Part shown: one piece after another, positions 34,508 through 46,140 of the stretch
Layout of the letters: each line of letters starts with the position of its first letter
Position numbering within the stretch: the stretch's first letter is position 1
Source: Panonychus citri
Lineage: Eukaryota; Arthropoda; Arachnida; Trombidiformes; Tetranychidae
Direction of reading: 5' to 3'
DNA: 64,000 nucleotides
Assembly (NCBI RefSeq): GCF_014898815.1
Contig: NW_026515497.1
Location: 1-64,000 of the forward strand
Notes under the pieces: model-generated
Told to the model about the DNA's origin: nothing
The model's input: the letters and a program-made list of their open reading frames with translations, nothing else
Databases searched by the model: none
Translations under genes and position numbers: made by a program

Positions 34508-37492
34508 ATGGCTGATTTTCTAAATCAAGTATTCCACTCTTCTGTCCCATTCAATCAAACAATCCAGTTAATAAATCAAAATAGGAACTTTAAATCTATT
34601 TATAATCGGGTGAGTGAATTTCTTATTCTCATTTTCAGCTTTTCGGTTTATTTATTATTTGGTTTCTTTTTTTCTTCTTTCGATCGAATTGATTTTTCAG
34701 GATAATAAATATCATGATACTTTCCAGTCTCATATTAATTCTCTTCTTTCTTCACCAACTAGAAGGTAAGTCTTAATTGTTTTTGTTCCAATCAGCATGT
34801 TGAGATTGAAGATTAACAATTTTCACTTGTTTTCTATTTTTTTAGGGTACATGGATTTCTGCTTATTCAAGAATATCTCATGGAAATGCCAAATGAACTT
34901 TTAGGAGAGAATTTCAAAAATTGGGCTTCATTCTGTGTCTCATACATTGAGGTTTGAAAGTTTATTCCCGGTCCATTCTCTTTTCGATAGATTCATCCTT
35001 CCAATCCTGATGAATATTTGTAATTTCATTTTCTTTTTCAATCTTTTCTAGGGATCAAACTGGACTGGTAAAAATATCGCTCTAAAACTCTTGGATAAAC
35101 TACTGTTAGTAGGTCATAACGATGACAATACTCGACGTAAATTAAGTCTTCACATTGTCAGTCAAATAGTTGAATATATTTGCCGTAACAATTATATCAT
35201 TGAGAAATGTGATTCAGCTTTAGTTTATAAAGTACTTCTTACTTGTGTCACCAAATATCCCGGATCTTGTGGCTCTAAAAAAAATATTATCAACACTTTC
35301 ATCAGTAAAAATATTCAAAGTTGCAATAGTGGTTTTCAGGTGAATATAAACTGCCAACAATTGCAATTAACGAATCAAATCTAAATTTTCATTTCCTTCT
35401 TTTTTTTCTTTAGATTTTGGTCTCAATATTGGCTAATATTCATTATTGTCCAACTCCCGGTCAGTCAAATGCAACAGCTAAAAATAGTTGGTTTGACCAT
35501 TTTTGTTCCGTTATCGACAATATGAACTCTATTTTGGATAGATTTTCATCATGGGGAGTTCGTAAGTAAAGTCAACAATCAATCAGTTCAATTGATTATT
35601 ATTCAATCCACGTTTGGTTTACTTATTTTTCTACTTTTTTCCGTTTTCTCTTACAGCATTTGAAAGTCTCAAACTTACAAATAAAAAACTACCAACCTTA
35701 TTGAATTCACATGAGAAGGAAAATTTCATCGGCCGAATGAAATTGGAACAAAGTTACAAAGCTTTGGCTCTTGCCGCCTGTAAAATGCTTCAAGATCCTT
35801 GTACCACCGGTTATTTAGTTCCTGTAACTTGTATATTACAATTAATCTCTCGAGCTTCATTGGTTAAACTTGATGTTCTTTATGTTAAAGATCCTTGTCT
35901 TGCATTAACAATCTTGTCCATTCAAATGCATTCTCTCAGTGTCTTAGAGCAATTAATTTCCGTCCTACGAAAAGTTTTAATTATTCATTCAAAGTTAATC
36001 TATGCAAGTTTAATTGGAATCATGGAAATTGCTACGAACACGAGTGACTCGTTACAAAAGTCTATTACTTTAACAACGTCATCATCACCAGCAGTCATGT
36101 CCAAATTGTGTATCTTTGATTTGAAAAATCATTGCTATCGAATATTAAATCAATGGTTTACCGTAACTGGACCTAACATAATGATTGATAAAGATTCAGC
36201 TGATTCTCTATTCAAACACTTTATGATGGATATGAAGCTTGGACAGAAACAAATTGAGGTAAAAAGGAAAAGACTGGATGTTTCATAGCAAAGAATTTAA
36301 TTCAATTTTCTTTTCATTTTCAGCTGAGAAACATCAAAAAGGATAAATCAGGGAAAAATTCTGATGCCGCCTTATCAACGCCCTTCATTAAGGATAAGTT
36401 AAATTCGCTACATTTCAATTGTTTGAAAGGTATTTATCTCTTTTTGTATTATTCATCAAATTATAACGATTCTAATTGTTTCCATTTTCTTAATTTTCAG
36501 CGAGTAATTCGTTTGTTAAGAATTGTTTCATGTTCTTACCTTTGGATCAGGTGACTTTCTTTGCGACATTTGTCCTCGAAGAAGTACTTTCACTTTACAG
36601 ATATTCTATATCTTCGTCGCTTTTTTATGGGAAACCTGAGACTCGTAAGGAACTAATTTCATTGATAGTTCTACTTAGCCAAGAAGATGAAACCATACCC
36701 ATAGGAATTACTCTGAACTTGCTGCAAAAAGCTCTCAATATTGATTCTTCTAGTCTGATAAGAGAATTTTGTCTTGAATCATTAAGATCTCTCAACGGAA
36801 TAGTTAACCCTATGAAAATATTAAGAATCAATGAAACTTCTGCCACCAACCCATTCACATACGAAGATACTGAGAATGATGAAAATGTTCTAAATGAGCA
36901 TGAAATCGTAACCACTGAGAATTCATGTCCAGAGGAGGAAAAGAATCAAGAAAAGGAGAAAACTGAAGAGCTCACCGAGAAACCACCCGAAGAACCGATT
37001 GATGGAAATTCCGACAAAGCTCTAATCACACCAACTTCTCAAACAAATGGTGATACTCATAAAGAGGAGACTGATGCTGATGACGAACTTGAAGGTTTTG
37101 ACAATCTAGATGAAGACACTAAAACTACCGATGTAATAATGATTCAAGAAGATTCTAAAGAGATTGATGATTCTCCTGGAAATGGGGATTGTATTGTTTA
37201 CGATGTTGAAAGTGGTGACACAGTCAAAACAAGTAAAAGTGACACCGGAGATAAAGATGATGACCTGGAAATTGTTAGCGTTAAATCAGGTATCAATGCA
37301 GTTAAACGAGATTCTGACATTGTCATTACGAGTCCAAGTAAAAGGAGTAGAATTGTCCAAGAAGATTCTCAATCATCAAGTCGCTCATTAACCATAATAG
37401 AAGTACCAACAACAATTATCCATGAAATCGGCGAATCGAGTGGAGAAATGATTTCTGATTCCGACATAATCAAAGATTTTATTGCCGATTAA
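34508..37492 (+). CDS. PELP1: PELP1 / RIX1-like ribosome biogenesis protein
   Basis: PELP1 (yeast Rix1 counterpart) is the scaffold of the nucleolar PELP1-TEX10-WDR18 (Rix1) complex needed for ITS2 processing and pre-60S maturation. Seen: eight exons, 34508-34609, 34701-34765, 34846-34951, 35052-35339, 35414-35561, 35657-36258, 36324-36429 and 36501-37492, summing to 2409 nt (802 residues). The helical RIX1-type N-terminal region includes RRVHGFLLIQEYLMEMP and LTCVTKYPGSCGSKK (human: MTYFPRACGS). The C-terminal third is very acidic and Glu/Asp/Ser-rich, with a basic nuclear-localisation-like SPSKRSR and the conserved terminal DFIAD (human ADFID). It lacks the long Pro-rich region of vertebrate PELP1. 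Nearly identical duplicate at 62614. Orthology is inferred from the scattered motifs and the domain order. Confidence 0.82.
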
Positions 37493-37758
37493 ATCTCTAA
37501 TCAGAAAAAGTAAATCTCTCTAGTGTTTAAATTGAAAAAAAACTATTTTCTATCACCAGTTTTTCCATTACTGTTTCATTTTGAATTGATTAAATCAATT
37601 TTCCAACACCAGTGAATCGATTTAAATGATTACAATACATTTGATTAGACTCAAAATGATTATTTATTTATTCGATTTGACTAGTGTTCGACATCTTTTC
37701 GTGTTTCTGTTCGTTCTTTATACAAACATATGAGATTATGAGAATTAAAGTGGAAGGT

Positions 37759-38027
37759 GAAACTATTAATGATAACAATAAAAGTTTACGTGAATTGTGG
37801 TAGGCCTAAAGTTAATCGTAATTGATGTAATTATAAAAATGATTTAAGTGATTATTGTTTGACTTGGAGAGGGGCACAAATACGTACAAGTAAATTAGTT
37901 GATTATAATCGATAACAAATTAGTTAATTCGGGAAGCGTAGTAATAAGGAAGATAAAATCGCAACGATTCGTTGGTGAAACGAAATGGAAAAAGAAGAAG
38001 CAAAAATCGAAACACTAACAAAACATT
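37759..38027 (+). repeat. Inverted repeat, left arm (pairs with 40699-40966)
   Basis: About 268 bp that match 40699-40966 in inverted orientation with only scattered mismatches, for example the shared stretch GGAGAGGGGCACAAATACGT. The arm ends about 185 bp before the LTV1 ATG, so it includes likely LTV1 promoter sequence. A 57-codon open frame (37985-38158) overlaps its right end and could be an upstream ORF. Confidence 0.85.
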
Positions 38028-38212
38028 TCGATTCGAAATCTGACCAATCGATAGTATTGAAAATCGAATCGATTGATACTATCGATTTGGAACATGTGTT
38101 CATTAAATCAGTTGACTTTAAATTCGTTTGTTGTGATTTTGTTGTGATGGTTTATTAGATCTAATTGTTGATTAGTTTTGGTTTTAATTCAGTTATATAT
38201 TGATAATCAGCT

Positions 38213-39415
38213 ATGGATCCAGATATTTTTCAAGCTCTTGACGATGATTTTGACCTCGATAATCCAGCCAATCAATTAACCGATGATTATTTAGCTGAAA
38301 TTTTGGATGGTGGTGTTGATCAAGACTTTGAGTGTGTTGGTGAAGAGGATAAAGGTAACCCTGGTTATTCAATTGCTCGATTTGAAAAGGAAAGGTTGGT
38401 ATACGATGATGGAGAGACTGGGGAAGATTTTGAACTGCCACACGGAAAAGAATTTGATCCATGGGGTGACCATGAAGGTGAAGATGATGAAGAGGACAAT
38501 GATTTTCCAGGTGAATTGGGAAAAAAATTTTCCAAAGAAGAAACCAAATCGGTTTTTACTGATTATTCGTACACCTCATCAGTTGTACCTCGAAATGCTG
38601 GATTAACCTTGATTGGTGAGTTGTGGAGATTTTTGATTTTATAAGAGAAAAACATTTATCAGAGTTGAGACTAAGATTTTCATGTTTTTTCACTTTCACT
38701 TATTTTAGATGAAAAATTTGAAGAAATGTTTGAAAAGGAGTATGCTGATGATATGGACATGGGAGCTCTCGATCTTGATGATATTGAAGGACCTTTGGAC
38801 GCAAATTCAGCTTTAAAACAATTGATTGAAGAGCAGAATGAAATGCTTGAAACAGGGAAAATTTCTGATGAAGATAAATTAAAAACTTTACTATTAAATG
38901 GTTTAGATGGTGAAGAGAAAGATTCAGACGATGAAAGTAATTTAGTTCAATTGGAGATTGAATTAGATGCTGGTAAACACCGGGAAAGACTTTACGATTG
39001 TGAATCAATTTTATCAACTTATTCAACTCTCTACAATCATCCAAAGATGATTCGTACAGCAACCAGGTCATCTAAAAAGATAAACATTGATCCAGTTAAT
39101 GGAATTGTTGTCCCACCAAATACTGGATTAACCAAGAAAAATTTAAGAGAATTAGATGGCAGCGATAATATGGAAAAGTGTTCTGATGTAAGGTCCAACT
39201 ATTCAAGAGCATCGAGGATTAAAGATCTTTCCGAAAGAGATCCAACCGAAACTCCAGAGGAAAGGAAAGCAAGAAAAATGGCCTTCAAGGAATTGAAACG
39301 AGAAAGAAGACTGGAAAAGAAGGCCAATAAAACGGCATTTAAATTGGAAAGTGATGTTCAGAAACGGGATCTGGTTCGTTTAAAGAATGGAGTTAATACC
39401 ATGAAATTGGTTTAA
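38213..39415 (+). CDS. LTV1: LTV1 ribosome biogenesis factor, lacking the conserved N-terminus
   Basis: LTV1 is a 40S assembly factor that binds the pre-40S head and is released by CK1 phosphorylation. Seen: exon 1 is 38213-38615 and exon 2 is 38709-39415, joined within the Asp codon of LIDEKFEE; 369 residues. MDPDIFQALDDDFDLDNPAN matches human FDPDIVAALDDDFDFDDPDN; then EETKSVFTDYSYTSSV, DCESILSTYSTLYNHPKMI, and the basic C-terminus ERRLEKKANKTAFKLE are all conserved. Human LTV1 has over 100 residues (KKKPFIEKKKAVSFHLVHRS and on) before this point. I could not find them in the 700 bp upstream, only the inverted-repeat arm. Either an unusual upstream exon is missed (an AG precedes the ATG by two bases, so a splice acceptor is possible) or this copy is truncated. 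AATAAA at 39524-39529. Confidence 0.85.
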
Positions 39416-39915
39416 ATTAAAGTGAAAGTTTATTCGTATTTTTGTTTTGACTATTTATACAATGTTGGAAAAAATGATTCAATGAGAAGATGAATTTTCA
39501 AAGTCTTCTGATTCTACAAAAAAAATAAAAGTTTCTCTCTTACATCAGCTGTATAAGTTGATTGAACATTATTAATCCTCTCAGTTTAGAAACAGTTTCA
39601 CCAAAGAGATTAACTGGATAAATGGATTACCAACTTTAGCTTTCGTCCAGAAAGTATGAATATTATTTTCACCTGACAGGTAAACAGTCATTTGAAAATA
39701 AATCGAAAAAAAAGTTATCAAAGATGTTAATGTATGTAAGCAAAAACATAAGAAAATAACAAATAAACAATCGAGAAAAAAGTTGGTATAAGAATGAAAT
39801 GGAAAAACGGATTAACCGGGTTATTGGAATAACAAATCGAAGCAAATGAATAAGATGATGAAGATGGCGAGGTAAAGATGTTGCTTCTTAATCCTTATAT
39901 TGTCCATTAATCTTT
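39416..39915. other. Intergenic, convergent 3' ends of LTV1 and the small secreted gene
   Basis: 500 bp. Holds the LTV1 3' UTR with AATAAA at 39524-39529. A-rich otherwise; nothing else recognised. Confidence 0.35.
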
Positions 39916-40170
39916 CTATTGGTCCATAATCGCAGCATTGTAACGATTGGCACGAATAATTGGTAATAAGATGTCTCGTTTTCGTCGACCCTTCATCACA
40001 ATAGTGTCACCACCTTTCTTACCATTTTTACCTTCCTCTTTCCAGACAATGTCACCCCATTCGTTCATGATGATGGTATCATGGTCTTTGTCTTTTCCAG
40101 CGCTCACCATAACTATTACCTGGATACACAAGAAAATGGCCAAAAGAAGAAACTTTGTATTAACAAACAT
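39916..40170 (-). CDS. Small secreted protein with dibasic RRKR site
   Basis: 84 residues, single exon, ATG at 40170. A signal peptide (KFLLLAIFLCIQVIVMVSA) ends at about residue 24. The mature part has two imperfect repeats, HDTIIMNEWGDIVWKEE and GDTIVMKG, separated by KNGKKG, then RRKRD, a possible prohormone-convertase site, and a hydrophobic C-terminal peptide (ILLPIIRANRYNAAIMDQ). The GDTIVMKG motif resembles the GDNIVLHD/GENIVLKD modules of the His-rich family, so it may be a distant relative. It lies inside the inverted repeat with LTV1. Function unknown. Confidence 0.65.
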   Translation of the reverse strand: MFVNTKFLLLAIFLCIQVIVMVSAGKDKDHDTIIMNEWGDIVWKEEGKNGKKGGDTIVMKGRRKRDILLPIIRANRYNAAIMDQ

Positions 40171-40698
40171 GATGATTGAAGTTTAAGGTGATGATTTAAG
40201 AAGAAGAAGAAAACAAAAGAAATCAACTGATGATAGTTAAACAATTGACAACTGACAACTGATACATTTAACCAGAAAACGAATCGTTTTTATATACGAA
40301 ACGAAAATCATCTCATTCTACCATCAACTCATTTTAATTTGTTTTGCTGATTATTATCGTTGATCGTTACATGTTGATACTTGAGAAAAAGAAGAAACCT
40401 TTTCACGGTCATTAAATTTAAATACATTCTGATGATTAAAGATAATTACTGATGATGGACTAATGATAAAAACCTCAAGTTAACAAGTTAAATGTTGTTA
40501 CCACGTAAATGATAACAATTAATAAGTTCCAATTCACTTTCTGTTCAACCAAAATGTTGAACATTTTTTTTGTTCTACGATTGTTGCTGCTCAAATCACC
40601 GGACTGGAAACAATCTATTAATTATAATCATCGTAATTTACTTATATTTATAAAGATAATCACACTCTCAAAGTATATTAAGAAGATCATTGATCTTA
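40171..40698. promoter_or_regulatory. Upstream region of the small secreted gene
   Basis: About 530 bp between the ATG at 40170 and the right arm of the inverted repeat. A TATA-like TATATA-AAA pattern on the minus strand occurs near 40290-40297, at a distance similar to that in the other secreted genes. Otherwise AT-rich. Confidence 0.4.
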
Positions 40699-40966
40699 AT
40701 GTTTAGTTAGTGTTTCGTTTTTTTGCTTCTTCTTTTTCCTTTTCGTTTCACCAACGAATCGTTGCGATTTTATCTTCCTTATTACTACGCTTCCCGAATT
40801 AACTAATTTGTTATCGATTATAATCAACTAATTTACTTGTACGTATTTGTGCCCCTCTCCAAGTCAAACAATAATCACTCAAATCGCTTTTATAATTACA
40901 TCAATTACAATTAACTTTAGGCCTACCACAATTCACGTAAACTTTTATTGTTATTATTAATAGTTT
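40699..40966 (-). repeat. Inverted repeat, right arm (pairs with 37759-38027)
   Basis: Reverse complement of the segment upstream of LTV1. In this arm the promoter-like sequence faces left, toward the small secreted gene at 39916-40170. The two arms enclose about 2.7 kb. Confidence 0.85.
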
Positions 40967-42066
40967 CATGATAATCTAAAATATTCATCAAACAATTATC
41001 ACTCTTTCTTTCATTTGATTTAAATTATTGTTTCAATTTTTATGCGAAATTATCGTTCTATTAATAATTGTTATAACAACTCTTTGCCGTTAATTAGCTA
41101 TAATTATTAATAAATGACTTTTTTGGGCTACAAAGTTGGTTTCATAATAAAAATGTACTTAATTATAAATGTTGAAATAAAAAAGTGAATAAATTGATTG
41201 TTATTTAACGTTCGATCCATCCAACGTTGTTAAAAGTGAAGTATTTCTGATCAGAATTTACTTACCTCATCTTACTCAGCAATGATAGCTTGCAATTATG
41301 GTTATTGGTTTTAATTGTTAGTGATTTGGCTGTATTATTTCAACCAATTTATCAAGACATTGAAATATTAACATGTATTAATAGGATTGTGATACAACTT
41401 TGAGCGCTTATAACTGATTACCCAAAACGTTCATCTCTGCAAATTAGCGTTAAATAATTGTGAAGGAGTCAGTTTGGTTGATCAATTTTTTGATGAAAAG
41501 ATAACTTGTTACTTGCTAATTTCAATAATTATCCTCGAGATTTTTAATCATTTGTTGCATTTTTACAATGTTTTATAAAAAAATTTACAGGTACTATAAG
41601 TAAATGAATAGAGTATTTTAGTAACTTATACTGTTTAAGTTGAAACTTTCAACAATTGATTATCATCAAATGATCATAGTTTTAATTGCTAAAAAGAGTT
41701 CCCCTTTGATTTGATCAACCAGATAGATGAAAAAAGTTTTTCAATTAGTTTTCAATAGATTCAGCTCATTAGTAATGGTCGAAATTATCATAATCACTAT
41801 CAGGTCATGACTAATTAATCTCTAATATCCTTCTAATGTCATAACTAAAATAAAAACTTCTGTTTAGCTTACCAAGATAGATGAGACCTCTACAAAAAAT
41901 GTTATTTATAGCGATAAGTTGAGAAAGTCAGTATGAAATCTTAATTCGATAGAATCTGAAATCCCGAGAGGTCAGTGTCAAGAGTCTATTTAATTTAACT
42001 TTTTACAAGTAAACGTCCTCTCAATAACAAGTATTTGCGTGAATATTTGTAGCTTTTATGATTTGG
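40967..42066. other. Intergenic, no gene recognised
   Basis: 1.1 kb, very AT-rich, many short homopolymers. No ORF, RNA gene or clear repeat ends recognised. Confidence 0.3.
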
Positions 42067-42562
42067 ACCAAGGTGGAGGGAATTAATGATACTGTTTTCA
42101 AAATTTAGCATACAAGAATCAGAATATTCAATAATCATGAAAAATTGTGAATAGAGAGCTGAAAGTCTCAATTTTCGAAATAAGCTGAAAAAATCAATGG
42201 AAAATCAGTAGTTTTACATTTAATTAGTTGTTTTAAAAATGTTCATTTTAAAAAATTTAATTTGAAAAGCTCCATAGTTTTAGCATGGAGGAAAAGTTCA
42301 ATTTAACATGTAAAAAATTTTCCTCTTCAACTTTTTGTCTTTCTTGTATCATTTCCTATGTTAAAACTCTAAAAAATTTAAAAAGAGGCAGTTACACTAA
42401 ATGGATAATTTCGAGGGTATTTAATTTATGAAAAAATTAGTTTCAGATTTATTAATTTGACATAAGAGACCAGAAGAATAATCAAAAAACCATTTCTATC
42501 ACCAACAGTTTTCGAAACAATTAATTTGCAAAATCGGTATAATTAATTTCCTCCACCTTGGT
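42067..42562. mobile_element. MITE-like element with 21 bp inverted termini
   Basis: Left end ACCAAGGTGGAGGGAATTAA, right end the complement of ACCAAGGTGGAGGAAATTAA (one mismatch across 21 bp). 496 bp, non-coding, AT-rich. No convincing target-site duplication, so assignment to a superfamily is open. Confidence 0.6.
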
Positions 42563-43222
42563 ATATTCTAGTACCCACTTAAGTTAATACTTTCTGTATC
42601 TGTGATGCAACTTTTTTCATCAATTAACAAAACCAATTGACCATAACAACAATCATCATATACAGGTCAATAAATAACTATATGAAACAAATTTGAAAGT
42701 TCATAGCGAATAGATGATAGAGAACTGATTAATTAAAAATATTTCATATTAAAATTCAGGTCTTCATTTATTATGAGCCACATTTTCACAGAATTTTGTC
42801 AAATGGTTTACGAACAGTTCAATTTCGAAAAAAAATCGAAAAAATCAATCTGTTAATTGGGAATCGCCTTTGAAGCTCTATAACTAAAAAACCGATGATC
42901 AAAAAGAAACAAAAAAACTAAATTATATACAACTTGGTGATCTAAATAACATATGTGAATTCGAAGTGTGAGCAACAAAGCGTTCTGAAGATATTCGAAT
43001 TTGAAATTTCGGCAAAATTAAAAAGCGCGAAAATTCAAATTCTCTATGGAAATTAACATGGGATTAACAAAATGATTTTTGGGTTTTTTCGATCTTAATT
43101 AATTTCTACGAAAACCACTGATCAGAATTAAATAAAAATTGGTCTCAATATAAATTACGGAATGTGCTTTCTATTAATGTTTAATTCTATTAATTAATCA
43201 TGCTTTAAGAACCTGTAATTTT
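42563..43222. other. Intergenic, no gene recognised
   Basis: About 660 bp, AT-rich. No supported feature. Confidence 0.3.
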
Positions 43223-44200
43223 TTGTCAAATTTGTTCCATAAAGTTATTTATTGCCCTGTATATCTTTATCTATCTCTTTCTCTTTATCTTAATTGCTTT
43301 TTTAATTATTATTTTCTTCATTTACCCTTTCCCATGATTTGTAATTTTTTCTCTTTCTCTTCTCTCTTTCTACAAATTTTTTTACTCTCTGACTTTAATT
43401 TTTCTTCTCTTTCTTTCTTCATTCTTTCCCTTCACCCACAATCAACAACAAAATTGTATTTCTCTTTCTCTTTCTCTCTTTGCTATTTGTGATCTTATTG
43501 TGATCTTAATTGTGTCTCTTCCTTTCCCTGACTATTTCCTTACCATACCGGGTGATTGATATGGCGGAACTCCTTACCTTCCCTTTTGTGTTTTTAAGTT
43601 GATCCGGTAGCCCGAATCAACTTATTTAAATAACACCAAAATCTTTAATCAGAATCTCATTATTAGAATCAAAATAACCAGACTTTTACCTCAACTAATT
43701 AGAATCTTATAGTGATAATTTAAACCTCAATCTCGATAATTGTCTGAGCGTAATTGTCTGAGCGTAAGCGAAGACTTTACTTCGAAAATTCAAAGTTTGC
43801 TGGAACGATAGCGATCGTAATTTTGGTCCAATCTTTACCAAATTTCCAGAATAGGTTCAGATGATGGTTCTCATCACCTGTATAGTTTTTGATAAAGATT
43901 GGCCCACTCCCAAAAATTTGTAATTTTTCTTTACGCTAGATAGTGACAATGGCAATTCTTCATGGCAACGAGCAAAATGCCGCTTCTTTTAAATTTTTCT
44001 TTTTCGTTCTCTTTCTTTTCTTGCTTTCAGACTCTTTCTTTCAATCTCTTTCTTTCTTTATCTTTCTCTCAGTCTTTTTCTCTCAGTCTCGTCCTATCAA
44101 TCTCTTTCTTTCAGCCTTTCTCTCTTTTCTTTTTTCTCTTTGCTCTTTATCCTTCTTTAACTATCTTTCTCGCACGCACTTCTCAGTCTCACTTTTCTGA
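43223..44200 (+). repeat. Two polypyrimidine (TTTCTC-type) tracts
   Basis: Long low-complexity TTTCTCTTTC-type runs at about 43258-43490 and 43990-44180, on the plus strand, separated by ordinary AT-rich sequence. The open frames that cross them (Phe/Leu/Ser-only) are composition artefacts. Could be non-B-DNA (H-DNA) forming, but no gene context supports a role. Confidence 0.6.
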
Positions 44201-45669
44201 GTCACACACGCGCCCAGACGTCACTGCCGCTTACAGTATGCCTAGTTAGTTGTCATCTTTACTGTCAAAGTCAACTAACCTGATTTATAGATAATTTTAT
44301 TCCCTTTCTTATTTCCATTCATTTTCTCACAAATTATAAAAGTCAATTAATTAATTTAGGAAGTTTAACTAATAACAATAACAATTAATTCAGTAACCAT
44401 TATTAGTTTTGTTCTCAGGGTAATAAAAAGATCAGCACTTCCACCGGAAAATAGATTTCTTAAATAATAGATAGACAATTAACCCACCTAATCAAACTAG
44501 TATAAAAAAGTAACAGTCGAAATAATTATCATCAGAATGTCTTCATCTCTCTGAGTATCTACATCTCTTGATCAGTCCAGTCCGTTTAGTTCATCAACTT
44601 TAAATTTACTTTTGTGTCAAATCTAGTTTCTTTTTTATCCTCCTCTTTCAATTTGTGTTCAATCTCATTTCATAAATTCTTCTAATTTGTGTTTAATCTA
44701 ATTTCTATCAACCCCCTTCCTTTCTAATTATTGATCAACTATCTGAATGTAATCTAATAAAATGTATTCAACCAACAACCTCAACTTTACTTTGTCACGA
44801 TTCCAATGTTACCACTCGACATCAACCCGCTCAATCAACCCGCTACCGTTAATCTAAAATTCACAAAGTGAACCAATTTCTCATCTCCTTTTTATCAATT
44901 ATTTTCCCTTTCTATTATTGTTTATCGTAATTCTTTAATTTTTACTCTTAATGTCCAATCAATTCCCTTCTTTTCTTCAACCTTACAAATAAAAACACTT
45001 AAAAATTTCTAACGTGACATATCCATTTATGTTAAAATTCACTATCGTCATGTACATTTTTCTAATTGAAAATGTTAATTACAAGGAATCAATAGATGGC
45101 GATAGTGAAAACCGAGTTTTCTTAAGTGGGTACTGGAGTGTTTGTGTTGTGCAATTCAAAAGTTATGGCTTATCGAAGTTTATGAGGCCACCAGTGATTC
45201 CTCTTAAATCCCTTTTGCAAATCGATCTGAAACACGTAGACTTATAGAAGCTACATAAACAATCATTTATGGTTAAAAGGTAGGTTCTTAAAAATGACCT
45301 CGAGGAATGTTTTCATTTCTAGGCTGGATGATCTCTAGATCATATTTGAGAAGCCAACACGTCAAATAACTTTTTCTGTTGTTAATCACTATAACAATAC
45401 AGTTGGTGAAAATTAGTTCGACGGTGGTTTAAGATCATTCACGCAGGTATCTCAAGGGAACAGTGATAGGTATAGTTAATCAATTTAACTTTATCAATAT
45501 TTAGATAACAAAGAGCATTGAAATAAAGTGTGTTGCAGTTAAAAATGGTAAATTATCTTACTTTAGATTATGATGATGACGAGAATGATAAGAGTGATAA
45601 GAATGATGAAGAAACAATGATAAAGATGAAAAAGTAAACAAACAAGAAAATTAACATTAACAATATTTA
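44201..45669. other. Intergenic, no gene recognised
   Basis: 1.5 kb. Contains a TATA-like sequence (TATAAAAAAG) near 44502 followed by pyrimidine-rich unspliced-looking sequence without a long ORF; a non-coding transcript is possible but not supported. An open frame at 45014-45247 starts with GTG and has no protein features. Confidence 0.3.
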
Positions 45670-46140
45670 TTAGAGTAAATGAACAAAATGTCTGCCTCGG
45701 ACTTCATGACATTTGTTGATTCTTTTCGTGAAATTTTCTACTGTATTCGATAACATTTGATTGGTCACACATTTAAATTTTTCGACTATCATTGATTTTA
45801 GTTGAGTTAATGTTTTAGGTTGACATTGTCGAACCTGTTCTTCAACGTAACCCGAAAGAAAATAATCGAGAGGGTTAAGGTCACACGAGCTTGTGGGCCA
45901 TTCGAACTCACTTCTTCTACTTATTAATCTAAACCTGGAATAACGTTTGAGTAATGCGACCGTTTCATTGGTGCAATGAGGTGTTGCTCTATCTTGTTTA
46001 AACCAAGATCTATTAATTATGTCACCATAATCAGTTCTAGAATAAAATATTGATTTATGGATTCCGGGTAAATGATTTGATTAACATTACTGGTGAAAAA
46101 ATATGTACCGATAATACAATTAGTAACCACATTGACTATT
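45670..46140 (-). pseudogene. Decayed DDE transposase (Tc1/mariner-IS630 type), C-terminal part
   Basis: Reading the minus strand: VVTNCIIGTYFF (about 46130-46095), then, after a frameshift, SWFKQDRATPHC, then EWPTSSCDLNPLDYFLSGYV and a C-terminal helical region ending GRHFVHLL and TAA (45670-45672). These match the standard blocks IIGPYFF, WFQQDGAPPH and WPPRSPDLNPLDFFLWGYL of DDE transposases widespread in arthropods. Frameshift, missing N-terminal half and altered motif residues mark it as dead. No flanking inverted repeats found. Confidence 0.8.

Noticed and set aside
37985..38158. 57-codon open frame upstream of LTV1 as the missing N-terminus
   Set aside because: Its translation shows no similarity to the LTV1 N-terminal block and it ends with TAG before the LTV1 start; at most a uORF.
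43943..44249. Phe/Leu/Ser-rich open frames
   Set aside because: Artefacts of the polypyrimidine tract.
42572..45137. 14-bp inverted pair AGTACCCACTTAAG / CTTAAGTGGGTACT that could bound a 2.5 kb transposon
   Set aside because: Similarity stops after 14 bp, there is no target duplication, and several exact 14-mer inverted matches are expected by chance in 64 kb.
45014..45247. 77-codon open frame
   Set aside because: Starts with GTG, no signal peptide, domain or splice context.
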